A stretch of 64,000 bases of DNA from Liolophura sinensis (lineage: Eukaryota > Mollusca > Polyplacophora > Chitonida > Chitonidae), in the NCBI RefSeq assembly GCF_032854445.1, contig NC_088296.1:17719485-17783484 (forward strand), given 5' to 3'. Below the pieces are notes generated by a model, which worked only from the letters and a program-made list of their open reading frames with translations, did not search any database and was not told the DNA's origin. Of this stretch, positions 41,101 through 56,100 are shown piece by piece. The translations under genes and the position numbers were made by a program. Each line of letters opens with the position of its first letter. Position 1 is the stretch's first letter.

Positions 41101-44100
41101 TGTTTTTTAAAAATGTCCACAAACATTCCAAGTTCAATGAAATTAAAATTTAGTTGCGGCATTATTATTGATCTGATATTTTACGGGGCCAGGGCCACAT
41201 AGTCAGTACTGTACCGTAACGTTTAACATGACTCCATTTTCCATGGAGGCTTTGCGTCGCGATCTGATAAACAGTGGGATTGCAGAGGTACCGGGTTTCG
41301 ATACCGGTACGTTAAGACAACAACACCAATCACTCTTTATCTCTCTTTTGAGCTTTAGTTTTCACGGAAGTAAACTATAAAGTTGGCATCATAACATGCA
41401 GGCCTCGCTCTTTTAACAGACAGCGTAACACTGATGTTGCCATTTATCTAGTTTGAACTGTTTTTGTGCAAATTAATAAGCATTTTACCGGATGTATAGA
41501 TGGCGCTGCAGGTCAAACCCCAAAAATACCTAGTGAAGTGTTCTGAGCCAAGGTGAACTTCAGAGGCGTTCCGGCAGCTATATGGTTGTATTACCCATAC
41601 ATGCAGCTTTGACGTAGTCTATGTCAGGTCTATAGATAGACTGAGTGTCTCAGTGTCGCTTTCAAAAACGCACCAACATTTAAATATGTCACAAAACGCA
41701 GGAGCAAAAAAAAAAAACGAAGCTTACAGCCAGATATAGCTTCTTTTTTCGCCTCAAAATCACAGCGTGTTGACGAAATTCCGACACTCGCTGATGATGA
41801 GAGCCAGCCATGTACCTCACACGGGCAAACTGCGGAGAAGACCGAGTCCACTACGGCCGGAGAGCTTTCAGAAACAACACCTGCCACCCAAAAATCTGGT
41901 CCTAATGCCGATAGTCCCCATTCGTTGGATGGTATGGCTATGCGTGAGCCAGTCTCTACTTCGCCTAACCAGCCGTCAAATTTTAATTTCCCAAACAGGA
42001 TGTTCGGGAAACAGCAGCGATCTTTTCAACCTCAGTGGTTCAAAGCCTTTTCTTGGCTGCATTATCTGGAATATAATGACACTGTATTATGTCACACTTG
42101 TGTCACTGCTGACGAGCAGCGCAAACTTGGTAACGCCAAAAATGCCGAGAAGGCATTTCTCATAAATGGATTTTCCAACTGGAAAAAAGCCCTTGAAAAA
42201 TTCCGTGATCATCAGAAATCCCAGCGCCACAAACTAGCTGTTCAGAGCGTTGAGTTACCACAGCAATGTGGAGATATCGGAGAGCGGTTGGATACTGCAC
42301 TAGCAGCTGAAAAAAAGTGGAACCGCTCCATTTTAGTGAAGATTTTAGAGAACCTTAGGCTGATGGGGAGACAGGGACTTTCACTGCAAGGCAGCACAGA
42401 CGAAGACTCCAATTTTATACAGATTTTGAAACTCAGGGCAATCGATGACCCATCTATTTTGAAATGGTTAGAAAAAAAAACTGGCAAATATACCTCTCAT
42501 GATATCCAAAATGAGTTACTCAAAATCATGGCCAACATCATAGTGAAAGATATTGCAACATCGATAAAGTCTGCTGGATTTTTCGCTATTCTCTCAGATG
42601 AATGCACAGATATATCAAACAAGGAGCAATTAACAGTCTGTCTGAGGTGGATTGACAAAGCCTTAGAGCCACATGAAGACTTTGTCGGGTTTTACCACAT
42701 CCCTAACATAAACGCAGACACTATTGTCGGCGCTATTAAAGACACCTTAACAAGACTGGATCTGTCTCTCAATAACTGCAGGGGGCAGTGCTACGATGCT
42801 GGGGGACCTATGGCCGGGTGGAAAAATGGTGTGGCTGCTCAAATCAAGGATCAATCAGTGAATGCACATTTCACTCACTGTCATGGGCACGCACTTAGTT
42901 TGGCCGTAAAGGATACAACTAGTGGCTGCAAGCTGCTACGCGATGCCATGGACACAACCAGAGAAATCTGTAAACTAATAAAGCTTTCTCCTAAACGCCA
43001 GGAAAAACTGGAACAACTCAAGGCCGAGATGCAACTGGACACACCTGGGCTCAAAGTTTTGTGTCCAACTAGATGGACAATCCGAGCTGAAAGTTACAAA
43101 CGCATCCTAGAAAACTATGATGCGCTTCAGTTAGAATGGGATGAATGTTTGGAGGGCAAACTAGATTCTGAAATGCGAGCCAGAATAATAGGCGTGAAGG
43201 CTCAAATGGAGAGTTTTGATTATTTTTTTGCATTGAACTTGGGACAGAGGATATACAGTCATACTGACAATTTGTCCAAAACATTGCAGCAGGGCAAACT
43301 CTCGGCAGTAGATGGTCAGCGTAACGCAGAGCTTGTCGCTAGTGTTCTACAGAATATGAGAACTGATGACAATTTCAGTGCATTCTACGCTGTTGTCAAC
43401 AGCAAAGCTACTGAGCACGAAATAGCTAAACCATCGCTACCAAGAAACCGGTCGGCCCCACGTAGATTTGAAGTTGGTGAAGGGGAAGCAACGTTTCCCA
43501 GAACATGCGAAGATCGATACCGCAGGATATATTTTGAAGCGATTGACCTCTCTGTTAATGCTATCAAAAGCCGCTTTGAGCAGCCAGGGTTCAAGGCCTA
43601 TGCAGAGATGGAGAGTCTGCTCATGAATTGCCTAAACGGAGAGGACTATGCGGCATGAGTTGGCTATCGTTGAGAGTGAGTATAGTGGCGATATTGACCT
43701 CTTCCAATTTGAGTCCCAGCTGACACTGTTCAAGGCAATGTTGCCAAATGAGACTTACGCCTGTTTTCGAGATATCTACTCAGCTTATATTCAACTCAGC
43801 CTGGGGAATAAATGTTTGGTTTCAGAAGTTGAAGTTTTGATGAGACTCATTTTGGTCAATCCAGCCACCGATGCTGTGGGTGAAAGATCCTTTTCTACAG
43901 CCCGTCTCTTAAAGAGCTGGCTTAGATCGTCAATGAACCAGTGTCGATTCAACAATTTGGCAATTCTGACTGTCCACAAGGAGCGCACTGATGCCATAGA
44001 TTTAGTATCCGTAGCTAATCAGTTCAGCTCCTTAAATGAGAATCGAGTAGCCACTTTTGGAACCTTCAAAAAGGAAGACTTTGACAGAGCTCATTAGGCC

Positions 44101-47100
44101 TAGATCTGCTGCGTAACCCAGATGAGAATGGCGACTTTGAATTGTGACTCTAATTTTAGGCTGTTATGGTGCTTGTTTTGGAGGAAACTCACAATATCAG
44201 CATGCTTGTCACTTAAGCTGTTCTCAGCACTTGCATATTTACCATTGAAATTCTTCAATCTCTATTTAGCGAATATACAGAACTGCCGTTTAAAAAGTTA
44301 CCGTATATACCGATTAGTCATTACAACCTTGTTGTGATGGTTGCTTGGTCGAATTAGGGTTTCCGTGTATTCAGCAATCTATTTCTGTCCTATATGATGG
44401 CGGGGAGACATTAGCCACTTTGTTGTTACCACCACAGGAGTTGTTACCACAGAGATATAGTCTCAGCGGTATATTCAAGTTACTGCCAACGTTAATGTTT
44501 GTAATAGTCGTTTTAATCAATCTTAATGTAAGATTAAGATCCGAAATTTTGTAGTTCCTTAATTGTTTTCAAAATCCAACAACACCACTGGTGTTTCAAG
44601 TTATTGCAATTAAGTCACTTTTCTCGCTCATTCATCCTTCCCTTTTTAGCGCCGTAAATCGCCGAAATCGCGTCTCCGGCCATCTAGGGTTTCAGAGCTT
44701 CCGGGGCCTAGGCGGCCCCTGGACCCTCGCCTGTAGGGCAGGGATAATCTTCCCGGGCCTGCAGTTAGCCCCCAAACTTCTCAAATGGCTACGCGGGCCC
44801 TGAAAACAGCTCTGCCATGAAACTCTTCTGCCTTCTGTGTGAACGGTCCGCTTTGTTATTAGAGAAGAATGTGCAATTGGCTGTCGTGGTATTCCTGGTG
44901 CGAAGTACATGTACATCGTTCGACATCGCTGTCAAAGAATCTGCTAAAGCAGTCTAGTCACTAAAGGTTCTTCATTGAACCCTATAGTTTCACAAAAAAA
45001 CCTATGACAAATCTTTATTTCCCAGAGTGCACTTGTCACGTGTAATTCTGCAGCTATTGAACAAAAGGCTACAAATGCATCATGTCAGCTGTTACTTGTA
45101 TAATGACTCTCTAAAAGTAATTATATTCTATGTATATTTCATTTTATCGGGCATCGGTAAACTTGCGTCCGTCGAAGATCACGTGCTTGCTACCAATAAG
45201 GTGTGTATATCAATAAATCGTACGAATATGTGAAAATGTTCGTAAGTAACTCACTTAAGTCGGTGGTCGTCCAAAGTAAAAATAAATAAATTTTCGTGGC
45301 ACACAAAATAGCATGTCCCTCATTTGCAAAGTACACGTCAGGTGTGACATTTTTTTGTTCTTATTCCACAGAAAACATTGCTTTCTTGCCAAGAAATGTG
45401 GATTCCAGCAGCGAATTTCACATAGACAACATAGACTCGATGGCTTTTGACGGGAACTTGTCCACGGTATTTCGTTCTCGGGAAGAAGCCAACCCGTATC
45501 TAACGGCGAAGACGAAAGGCTGGAACTCTGATACATTTATCTATTCCATAAGGATATATAACGGAGGTACAGTACACCATATCTTCAATGCGAATCTTTT
45601 CCACCTTTATGTCAAAGTTATGTAGTCTATTGTGCAGAGTCGTCTTTGTTTATTTATTATCTGATGTCTCACGCCGTACCCAAGAATATTTCACTTATAC
45701 GACGGCGCCCAGCATTATGTTGGAAGGAACCCGGGCAGAGCCTGGCGGAAACCCCAAACCACCCGTAAGCTGCTGGAAGACCTTCCCACATATGGCCGGA
45801 GTGGAAGTCAGCATGAGCTGGACTTGAACTCACAGCACAATCCCGCCTTTGTCGCGACTATTTGATAGCATACTGGTATCGTAGTGGGCATTTATTTATG
45901 TGATTGCCGTTTTACACCGTTGGTCGTTAGTGTGAAGGCCTGCCTGCAACCAGGGGTGGTCGTGGGTTTCTTCCGGGATCTGCCCGGTTTCCTCCCACCA
46001 AAATGCTTGTCGCCGTCGCATAAGTGAAACATTTTTGAGTACGGCGTAAAAAACCAAGCAAATAAATAAATGAATAAATAGATTTTACACCGTACTTAAG
46101 AGTAGATTATTTCACTTAAACAATGTTAGCCGGCATTCTGGTGTGAGGAAGGTGGACGGAACCCGGACCCCACCCCCCACCCTCTCACCTTGATGTCAAA
46201 CCTTTCCAGTTGGTCTTGTAGGTCTCCTATATATTATAGAAGAACAATGGTCAGAGTACCTTGGACACGGAATCATTCTTTTCACTATATTTTAATTATA
46301 TATGGTTCGTGCTTAAGTGTAAAAGCCTGAAAAGTTATCTTGTAACGTGGAGCTCAAAGTTCATGTTGTAAGAGTGGATTTATACTTATGTTTTGGTGTA
46401 CTGAATTTTTCGCAAGGTTTGTTTTTGCCTAATCACATCAAATTAACTGTGTTATTTCAGCTTACATGTAATGTTGTATACATAATGTTCGTTTGACATG
46501 AAACAGCAACAACAACAACAACAAAAAAGTAGGTTAATGGATAGATTTCACAGAAATATAATTTGGAGTTGCTTCATATCAGCGAACCAAAAAAAGATCT
46601 ATGCATTCATATATTGTTTGCATCCCCTCTCGGATAGGTTTTGGATAGAATACCGTCAGACAACAAGCAAATAAACATTTAAACAAGCAAATATTTTTAC
46701 TTACAGTTTTGCATGGTCCACGTTATAATGCTTCCTTCATTTTTTTCTTAACACTAGCTGGGAATTCTTGTACACAGTTCTGGTTAATTCTGCCCAATGA
46801 CTCAGAAGCCCTTTACCAATGATATCGCTGTCTTCGTCTCCCGTCATACATGGGAAAGACTATCAGCAATCTACGAGTAGTGGTATGCCAAGCATTTGGC
46901 GTCGTGACTGAAATAATGTTGACAGCTACCTTAAACCCAAATCACTCAAAGAAAAAAAAAATGGGCAGCGCTTATGAAAGGTTTATCTGATTTATACTAA
47001 ATTTGAACATGATAAGGGAGTAGACGAAACGACGTAGATATGTACATATGTACATATATATGTACAGAAATCCCCAGGCGTTTCTTACGTATTAATATTT

Positions 47101-50100
47101 TTGTTATGCAGCCACAGACCTGGGAGACTTATCCGGGTTTGAGATCTACGTGAGTAAAACCAGCGATTTCATTAACTCCAAACTGTGCTACAGGGATAAC
47201 ACAACTATTGGCCAATCAGAATATGTCATCAACTGTACTCAGCCCCTGACTGGTCCATACTTTAAACTACGCGTTCCCAAGACAACGAGCCTTGCTATCC
47301 GCGAAATGGAAATAAACAGTGAGTACATGAATATGGAGATCTCTAATTTTTTTTTTTAATTCAGTTTATGTTATTTTGTCAATGACGGCAGGTGGCAGCA
47401 CGGACTGAGTCATACAACATCAGTATATCACTATAGTATACTGTAAGTTGGAAGGTCTGCGGCAACCTGCGGATGGTCGTGGGTTTCCCCCGGGATCTCT
47501 CCGGTTTCCTCCCACCATAATGCTGGCCGCCGTCGTATAAGTGAAATATTCTTGAGTACGGCGTAAAACACAAATCAAATAAATAAATCAAATAACTACA
47601 GTAGACTTACAACAGCGAGTTTCCGTTGTTGTTGATTAATACAATATTTGTTTGTCTGGAAGTTAAGAAATATCGCCCAAGGGCACTGGTAACAGCTGGA
47701 TGCCTTGTAGCGAACGATCAAGCGTTAATAATTCTCTTGCAGTTATCTCCCCTTGCCGTCAACTTGCTGTAACAGTAGGGCGATAGATCTCTCAGGAAAC
47801 CCTGGGCAACCGAAGCCATGGATTTAACCTGAAACCCCTTTTTCATTCTTAAAACTTTCTTTTCTCGGTAAAATGAAACGTACAGCATGGGAAGTGTCAG
47901 CTCTCGACATGTACTGTTCCAAGATCAAATTCATCACGGTTTGGGAGATATCCCCTGCGCATCGTGTTGTTCATGATAGGTAAAAAGGACCTAAAGATAG
48001 GACTGTGTCAAGTCAAAACAACAAGAGTCACATTATATAGGACGCACTGTACTGATTTGTTATGAATTTTGTCGCTGACGGCATGAAAATATTTAACTTA
48101 CCATGATGGTTATGCATTTTATGGGTTATGGAAAGCCAAGGCCTCGGGGAAAAAATACCCTTTCTCCATTAGGTCGTCGTCTGAAAAACACGTAAAGACT
48201 TGTAGCAATGTTTGAACTCTTGGTAAATGCAGATGTACTGAATTACCTCCCTTCTAAAAATGAGACCACTTCGGGGACATTTAAGCCAGTGAATAGGTGT
48301 AGAGGAAACTACGTACCAGATTTTTTTTTCAAGCAGATTTGGAAATCCTGGGGTATCCGCGGTGTGTAAGCTTTAGAAGGCAGTTTTACCCTTTGAACGA
48401 AAATCGAATGAGCCTCCATATATAACATACATCTCACGCTATATTATTGCCGCAGCCCCGTGACTCAGGAAATACAATGCAAATCAGTGAACAATTTTAG
48501 ATAAATCCAGTGTTTTCAAGACAACTTTCATTGAATACGACAGAAAACTGCCATGGCCAAGGGGGTGCAATAACAAAGAAGCCTCTCAGTAGGGCGATCG
48601 CTCTGGGTTGAAGTCCAGCTCGTGCTGGCTTCCTCAGCGGACGTATGTGAGATGGTTTGGCAGCAAACCTGTGGCTGGACGTATATTTCTCCCGATGCAC
48701 TGCCCTATTTCCTCTCGCCATAATGCTGGTCGCCTTCGTATGCGTGAAATATTTTTGATAGTCATCGTGTCATTTGCACTTATTTTCACAAATACCCTGT
48801 ACACGCCAAAATCTATAAGAAATAAATGAATTTTTCGTTCTTTTTCATCTAATATTGAAGGCTTTATGGCCCTATTTCTGATAATAGAAAAACTCTGGGC
48901 CCATGGTGGATGAGCCAAAAATAATATCTACATTCATTTGATGGTTGTCCAGCAGAGAACTATTTCTAATTTCAACTGTATGTAGGACGAACCGCAGTGT
49001 CCGTACTGTAACCAATGTTCACGTGTAATATTCATCCTGTCATGTTGGAAATTGTCTGTAGAACGATGGAACATTTTTAAAATTTACCTGTCGTGAGATG
49101 AGATTACCGGTAATGGTAAGTGTGTGTGAGGTATTTAAACGTTGCCTTCGCTTTTACGTCGTACATGTGCCATCTTGATCTTGTCTATTTGCCAGATTGT
49201 GCAGATTACTGGTTTGGCGACCAGTGTAACCGCCTTTGTAACTGTCGACAAGGTAATCACAGATGTGATGGAATAACAGGAGATTGTCCCAATGGATGTC
49301 TACCTGGATTCAACGGAACGGAATGTTATACAGGTAACAGAAGTATCCAAACCACAGCTCAGATTTCCAAGAGGTAAACAATATCCTTATACCGGTTATG
49401 TTCACAACCTTGAGTGCAAAGCCGTCGATCGGAAGAAAAATATCTCAAGTCCAATTCTAAATGCCCAACCGTGTGAATAAAATTAGAGTTAGATAGTGAC
49501 CTGGTTACCTAGGAATACAGGTAGCTAACTGTTTCCAGTCACCTCGGGGAGATATTGCTGTATGATATCCGATGGGTCAAATCCTCTACATAGCCAATCA
49601 TATTTCACGTTTAATCATTGGATGGCCCGTTTATGAGTTCACCACAATATCCGGGCACAAAGCAAGACGAGGTGTAAAGCTATCTCAGTAACGCTTTCAT
49701 TGTAACTGTTGGCATAAAAACCGTTGTGATGTTAGAGGTGGCCCTACATGGTCACCATTTGAATGGCTTAATTGAGTCGTTCACAAAATTTTGTTAATGA
49801 ATTTTTCCCAAAACTGCTCTCAAATCTCGTCGCCTCGTGGCGAAGTTATACGTCTTAGGCATCGTCATTCAGGAAATAATTACGGGCAATGAACAGCTAG
49901 GTTTTGACGCGGGGTTCTGCTAGGCATTTTTTCCATGTTTTTCTATATTTTGTTCAGAATGCCCAGAAGGTACTTTTGGATCAGACTGCAACGGTGTCTG
50001 CCATTGCAAAAACGAGTCCTCCTGTGACAAGACTGACGGAACTTGTGATTTCCAAGGTTGTGCGGCCGGGTACAAGGGAAAAAACTGCGAAAGTGGTACG

Positions 50101-53100
50101 TTTTCAGCGAATTGGATAATAACCCACGCACACAATCACAACTGTACCACCATTTTATACAAGTAGATAAAATTCAAATATGACAGCATCTTGACTTCAG
50201 ATAGATTCACTGCATGAAGTAAACGTGTGTTCAACATGTACTTCATTTCCTTCCTCCACGGTGTTATGTTCACTTTATATCTCCAGCAGCTCAAGGCCAG
50301 CTTCCAGGCAATTTTACAAAATCGTCTATAATTTGCATGAAACTCGCCCAATTAATTTGTAGTAATGATATGAGATAAACCTGGCCAACACGCATTGTTC
50401 ACTCTGACAGTTGTCATGGTAACCAAGACTATCTTAAATTTTCCTGGATTTTGTGCTGTAACAAATGTACGCAAGAATATTTAATTAATTAAGAAATTTT
50501 TAAAAAATTTTAAAACACTTGTTTCAAAATTTCCATAGTTATTATTTCCTTAATTATTGTCCTTATCGACTGATCATTTCATAATGTTTAAGCATTTCTC
50601 TAATAGTATGTAAAAGCTGAGGGCATAATTATTTTGTATTCTGCTCAGTAAAATTGAAAGAAAATGGACGCGTATTTTCGTTTGTTGAAAATTAATTACA
50701 CGAGTTACTCCCCTTGAATGATTCACAACCCGTCACACGGCTGCTGCTAAGTTATGTTTGCGTGCTCAGCTTACGCATATGTTCGATGAATGAACTCACT
50801 ATGTGGTCTATCCATTAAGAATAATTCGTAAACTGTGAATGTTGTTCTTGTTTTAATAAAATGAAGATCGCGATGAAAGAGTGACGAAAGCTCATGTATT
50901 ATTCCTGGGGCTGTGGTGACAAACTGACGGTGGGATAGGCTAATTGGGAAGTGCGCTCAATATAGAATAAAAACTGACTTACAATTTAACAAGTTAAAAC
51001 CTTTATTTCTTGCCTTGAGCTACTGGAGCTGACGACAGTTGTCAATGATTTTGTTTTTCACTCAGTTTTTCGGAAAAATTGGCCCTAAAGCCGGAACCAA
51101 AATAGTCAGAAGCTGACTAGAGCTCTCGTACAAACGGTTTGATGTCCTCTGACCATACATGGCTCCTGATCTATAACATGTGGTTACGTTTATTAAACCC
51201 AGAAAAGTATTTTGCGCCAGTATATGTCGATGCGGACTCAGTCAATGAAGGATGGTTATTCTACTGACTTGAGAGCATAGGCCCTATGTATATACATTTA
51301 TTTCATATTTTCTCAGGAAGTGCAATTTAAGTAAAGTGCACCGCGACTGTTGTTGGACGAGATGCCATCAGCGGCTTTGCTATGTACCTGCACCAGGAGA
51401 GGTGACATCAACAAGTTTTTGTGCTACCTGGACCTGAAAGGGTGAGGTCAGCTGGTTTGCCAGGTGTCTGGATCAGCAGAGGTGACGTCACCAAGCTTGT
51501 CTGATACCGACACCTGACGAAGTGACGTCAGAAAGTGTGTCAGGTGCTTGCACCAGTAGGGGTGACGTCACAAAGTTTGTCCGCTACAGACACATGACCA
51601 ACCGACGTCAGAAGCTTTGTCAGGTACAGGCGACAGGGGATTCAGTCAATCTATTCTTTTGCAGAGTGTTATTATGGTGATTTTGGAGAGGGATGCCAGG
51701 GTAAATGTCACTGTTATCTGGGTCATTCAGAGTGCAACAGAACCACCGGGCATTGCGGGCGTGGGTGTCAGGCGGGATATACGGGAGACAACTGCCAGCA
51801 AGGTATTTTGTCTTGTCTTATTTTTACTATTTTTTTTTTACGGTGGCGTAAAATAGACATGCACAAAAATTAACATGTTTCGAAAAATAAGCTTACTTAC
51901 ATTTAAGCTTACTGTGATCGGTATGTTTTTTCTTAACTCGACGTCTCACTAAGATGTAGTAATTAGGTGATTGGCCCTCTGGGCGACAACTTATGGTTCT
52001 AGTCAGGACTATTGATCATAATTTTGTGCACCAAATGAGAAAAGACACAGAGAAAACTGACGAACCAAATCTGATAAACTTTTTGCTTGTCTGTAAATCG
52101 GGCACGTGGTTTAAGGGCCATTTTGGACGCCAAATTAAGTCTTTTTTCTCAACAACTATTGCACTGATTGTCCTAAAATTTCTATATTCTTGTAGACTCT
52201 AGGTACATCAAGCTTGAAAAATTGGCGTAGAAAACCATCGCGTATTCTGTTGTATTTAAGGCCGCGGATTTCCATTTTGCTCATTGTTTTCACCTGTGTA
52301 TGTATAGTTTTCATAAAATTAGCAACAAAAGTTTCAAACTGCTTGACAGTCTCTCTTGTACTTAACACGGGAACTTCGTGCCAGACTGCATCAAACTAAT
52401 TACTGGAGTTCATTGTGGGGATGGGCGTTAAACTTGCAACAGCGCTTTCTTTCTGTCTTTCTTTCTCGGCTATGAGTAGAAGCCTTAGTATTGTACCTGT
52501 AGTATTCGATACCTGGAAGTCTAGGGTTCAAGTCCAGTATTTCCCTTTTCTAGTTTTGCTTTTTAGAGCAGTTATCATTGCTATTTTCAATACAATTTAT
52601 TCCGAGCGTACAGAGAAATTTCTCCAAAAGTTATGAAATAACTTCAGCCTCCCTCCACTTACACAAAGCATTTCCACAGAAGCTGCGCAACGTCTTGAGT
52701 GTCTCTCCACCCACATAAAACATTTCTCCAAATGCTATAAAATAACTTCTCTCTCACCAATGCGGCCTCTGTGAGTTTAAGTCCAGCTCATACTGGCTTC
52801 TTCTCCGGCCGTACGTGGGAATGTCTGCTAGCGTGCGTGGCAGACCTTCGTGGGAAGGTCTGGGGCTGGTCGTGGGTTCCACCCACCATAATGCTGGCCG
52901 CCGTCGTATAAGTGAAATATTCTTGAGTTCGGCTTAAAACACCAATCAAATAAATAAATAAAATAACTTTAGCCCCTCTCCACTTACACAAAACATTTCT
53001 CTAGAATTGCAATATGAATTATTAACGACATCTAAAGACTGCGTAAAAAAAACTTTGAACAACCATACGTTAGGTAAATCATATCATTTTTAGTTTCTTC

Positions 53101-56100
53101 TCTTTCTTCTTTGTTTTTTTTCACTTATACAAAACACGCTAGTAGTGTGTGGAAATCAAGTAAATGTTATTATGTGTAGTGGAAAGCTCATTTGTTCTGA
53201 ATGTTCCAGAATGCGTTACAGGAAGGTACCACCTGAATTGCGAGAAAATTTGCCATTGCAAGAACCGGGAGTCTTGTAACAAGGTTTACGGAACCTGTGA
53301 CGCACTTGGCTGTGAACCGGGATATCAAGGGCCTTCTTGTTATAGAGGTAAGTCACATTTGATGTGGACAGTGACACAGTGGGCTGTTAAGCGGGATAAC
53401 AAGGGTCATCTTGTGACAGAGGTAGGTCACATTTGATGTGGACTGTGACACACTGGGCTGTTAAGCGGGATAACAAGGGCTATCTTGTGATAGAGGTAGG
53501 TCACATTTGATGTGGACTGTGACACACTGGGCTGTTAAGCGGGATAACAAGGGCTATCTTGTGATAGAGGTAGGTCACATTTGATGTGGACTGTGACACA
53601 CTGGGCTGTTAAGCGTGATAACAAGGGTCATCTTGTGATAGAGGTAGGCCACATTGGGCTCTCACATACTTGGCTGTAAACCAGAGTCTGACAGAGTCTG
53701 TGTTCGTCTGATGTCATGTGTAGGCCAGACTCAAGTGGGGCTCTCATACACTTGGTTGTAAACCGGGATGTCAGGGTTCTCTTGTGTCATGTGTAGGCCA
53801 GACTCACTTGAAGCTTTTACACACTGTGTTGTAAACCGCGATATCTGTGTTCTCTTGTGTCATGTGTAGGCCAGACTCACTTGGGGCTCTCATACACTTG
53901 GCTGTAAACCGGGATATCTGTGTTCTCTTGTGTCATGTGTAGACCAGACTCACTTGAAGCTTTCACACACTGTATTGTAAACCGGGATATCTGTGTATTC
54001 TTGTGTCGTGTAGGGCAGACTCAATTGGGGCTCCTATACACTTGGTGGTAAACCGCGATATCTGGGTTCTCTTGTGCCATGTGTAGGCCAGACTCTCTTG
54101 GGGCTCTCATACATTGTGTTGTAAACCGGGATATCTGTGTTCTCTTGTGTTATGTGTAGGCCAGACTCACTTGGGGCTGTCATACACTGTGTTGTAAACC
54201 GGGATATCTGTGTTCTCTTGTGTCATGTGTAGGCCAGACTCACTTGGGGCTGTCATACACTGTGTTGTAAACCGGGATATCTATGTTTTCTTGTGTTATG
54301 TGTAGGCCAGACTCACTTGGGGCTGTCATACGCTGTGTTGTGAACCGGGATATCTATGTTCTCTTGTGTTATGTGTAGGCCAGGCTCACTTGGGGCTGCC
54401 ATACACTTTGCTGTAAACCGGGATATCTGTGTTCTCTTGTGTCATATGTAGGGCCTGACTCACTTGGGGCTGTCATACACTGTGTTGTAAACCGGGATAT
54501 CTGTGTTCTCTTGTGTCATGTGTAGGCCAGACTCATTTAAGGCTGTTATTCACCGGGTTGTCAGCCGGGATGTGGGGAGTCTTGTAAATATGTAGCATTT
54601 GGAGGCTAGTATCATAGGAGCTGTCATATACTGCGTTCTCAGAAGGAAGATCCTTTTCACAGATCGAAGCGTTTAAACACGGATATTGGGGCAAAGCAAG
54701 AGCGAATTCATACTTCTTTCAATAGCTGAAGTCACTTTACATCACAGCCACCAGGGACACGTGGGCTTTTTAAGTCATCATTAGAAGAGAGAGTTTGATG
54801 AGACAGATATCAATTTCTGCCCCATCAAAATGACCACAATTATTCCGGGGTAGTGCAGGATTTCTGTCGAAAATTTGGCAGTGGTGTTAAGCGAACGTAA
54901 TGAACGGCGCTTGTGATGTGAAGATTATGCAGACAAACAGCCTTTGTGAGCCAATGATCGGAGTGCTGCAATCAAGCTATATTTGTAACATTAGCGACGC
55001 ACAAGGGAAGCGATGATTCTTTTGAACATTGTGGAACGTTTGCCAGGTTTATTTTTTTTTGTACGTTTTTATTCTTTGTTTTTAGCATGTGAGACCGGTC
55101 GGTTTGGAGAAAAATGCCAGTTCTTCTGTCACTGTAAGAACCCTGCCTCGTGTAACCATGCCAACGGAACATGTGATGAACATGGGTGCGCTGCAGGATA
55201 CAAGGGACATAACTGCCAAGAAGGTTTGGCCATTTAGGCATACTTGGCCACAAAATTACAGTAACAGATAACATACACACAGACAGTCGCATACGTACGT
55301 GACCACACGAGAATTTGGGTGTTATGGCCTTATTTCACGAGAGTCTGTGTTTCATTTTATTTTATCAGGGCGAAGCCAGGGAACAAATATAGCAAAGCCA
55401 TTACTTTGCTAACTAATATTGAAGTATTTAAAGGTATAATCATATAGTATTAATGTTGCGCAAGTAACTGTTTGTGATGAATGTGTTTTGATGAGAACGA
55501 TGGATGTCTGGTTTGATGAGAACGATAGATGTCTGGTTTAATGAGAACGATAGATGTCTGGTTTGATGACAACGATGTCAATTTTCCCTTTTTCACATCG
55601 ACCAGAGCGTGGCTTGCGGCAAGGAGCCTCCATGGCCTAGTGGTCAGCGTGCTAGCGCAAAGCATTGACCGAGGAACCCGCTCACCAGTGCAGTCGCTAT
55701 GAGTCCAAGTGCATTTCATGCTGGCTTCCCTTCCGGTCTAGGGTGGGAAGGTCTGCCAACAACCTGCGGATGGGTCGTGGGTTTTCCCCGGGCTCTGCTG
55801 GGTTTCCTCGAACCATAATGCTGAACTCGTATAAGTAAAGTATTACTGAGTATGGTGTAAAAACTCCAATTAAATAAATATATTTATATACTCGGAGAAA
55901 ATGGCACACTATTTTCCCACATGCATGTATATCATTGTCTTGTTTAAATTAGAATGTTCGACCGGCCGATTCGGAGACAAATGTGAGAACGAATGTCACT
56001 GTAAAAACCTGTTCTCGTGTAACCATGTCAACGGAACGTGTGATGAAAGCGCCTGTGCTGCCGGATATAAAGGAGACATCTGCCAAGAAAGTAAGTTTGA

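Noticed and set aside
51395-51635. CRISPR-like 40-bp repeat
   Set aside because: There are no distinct spacers; the whole unit is repeated with substitutions.
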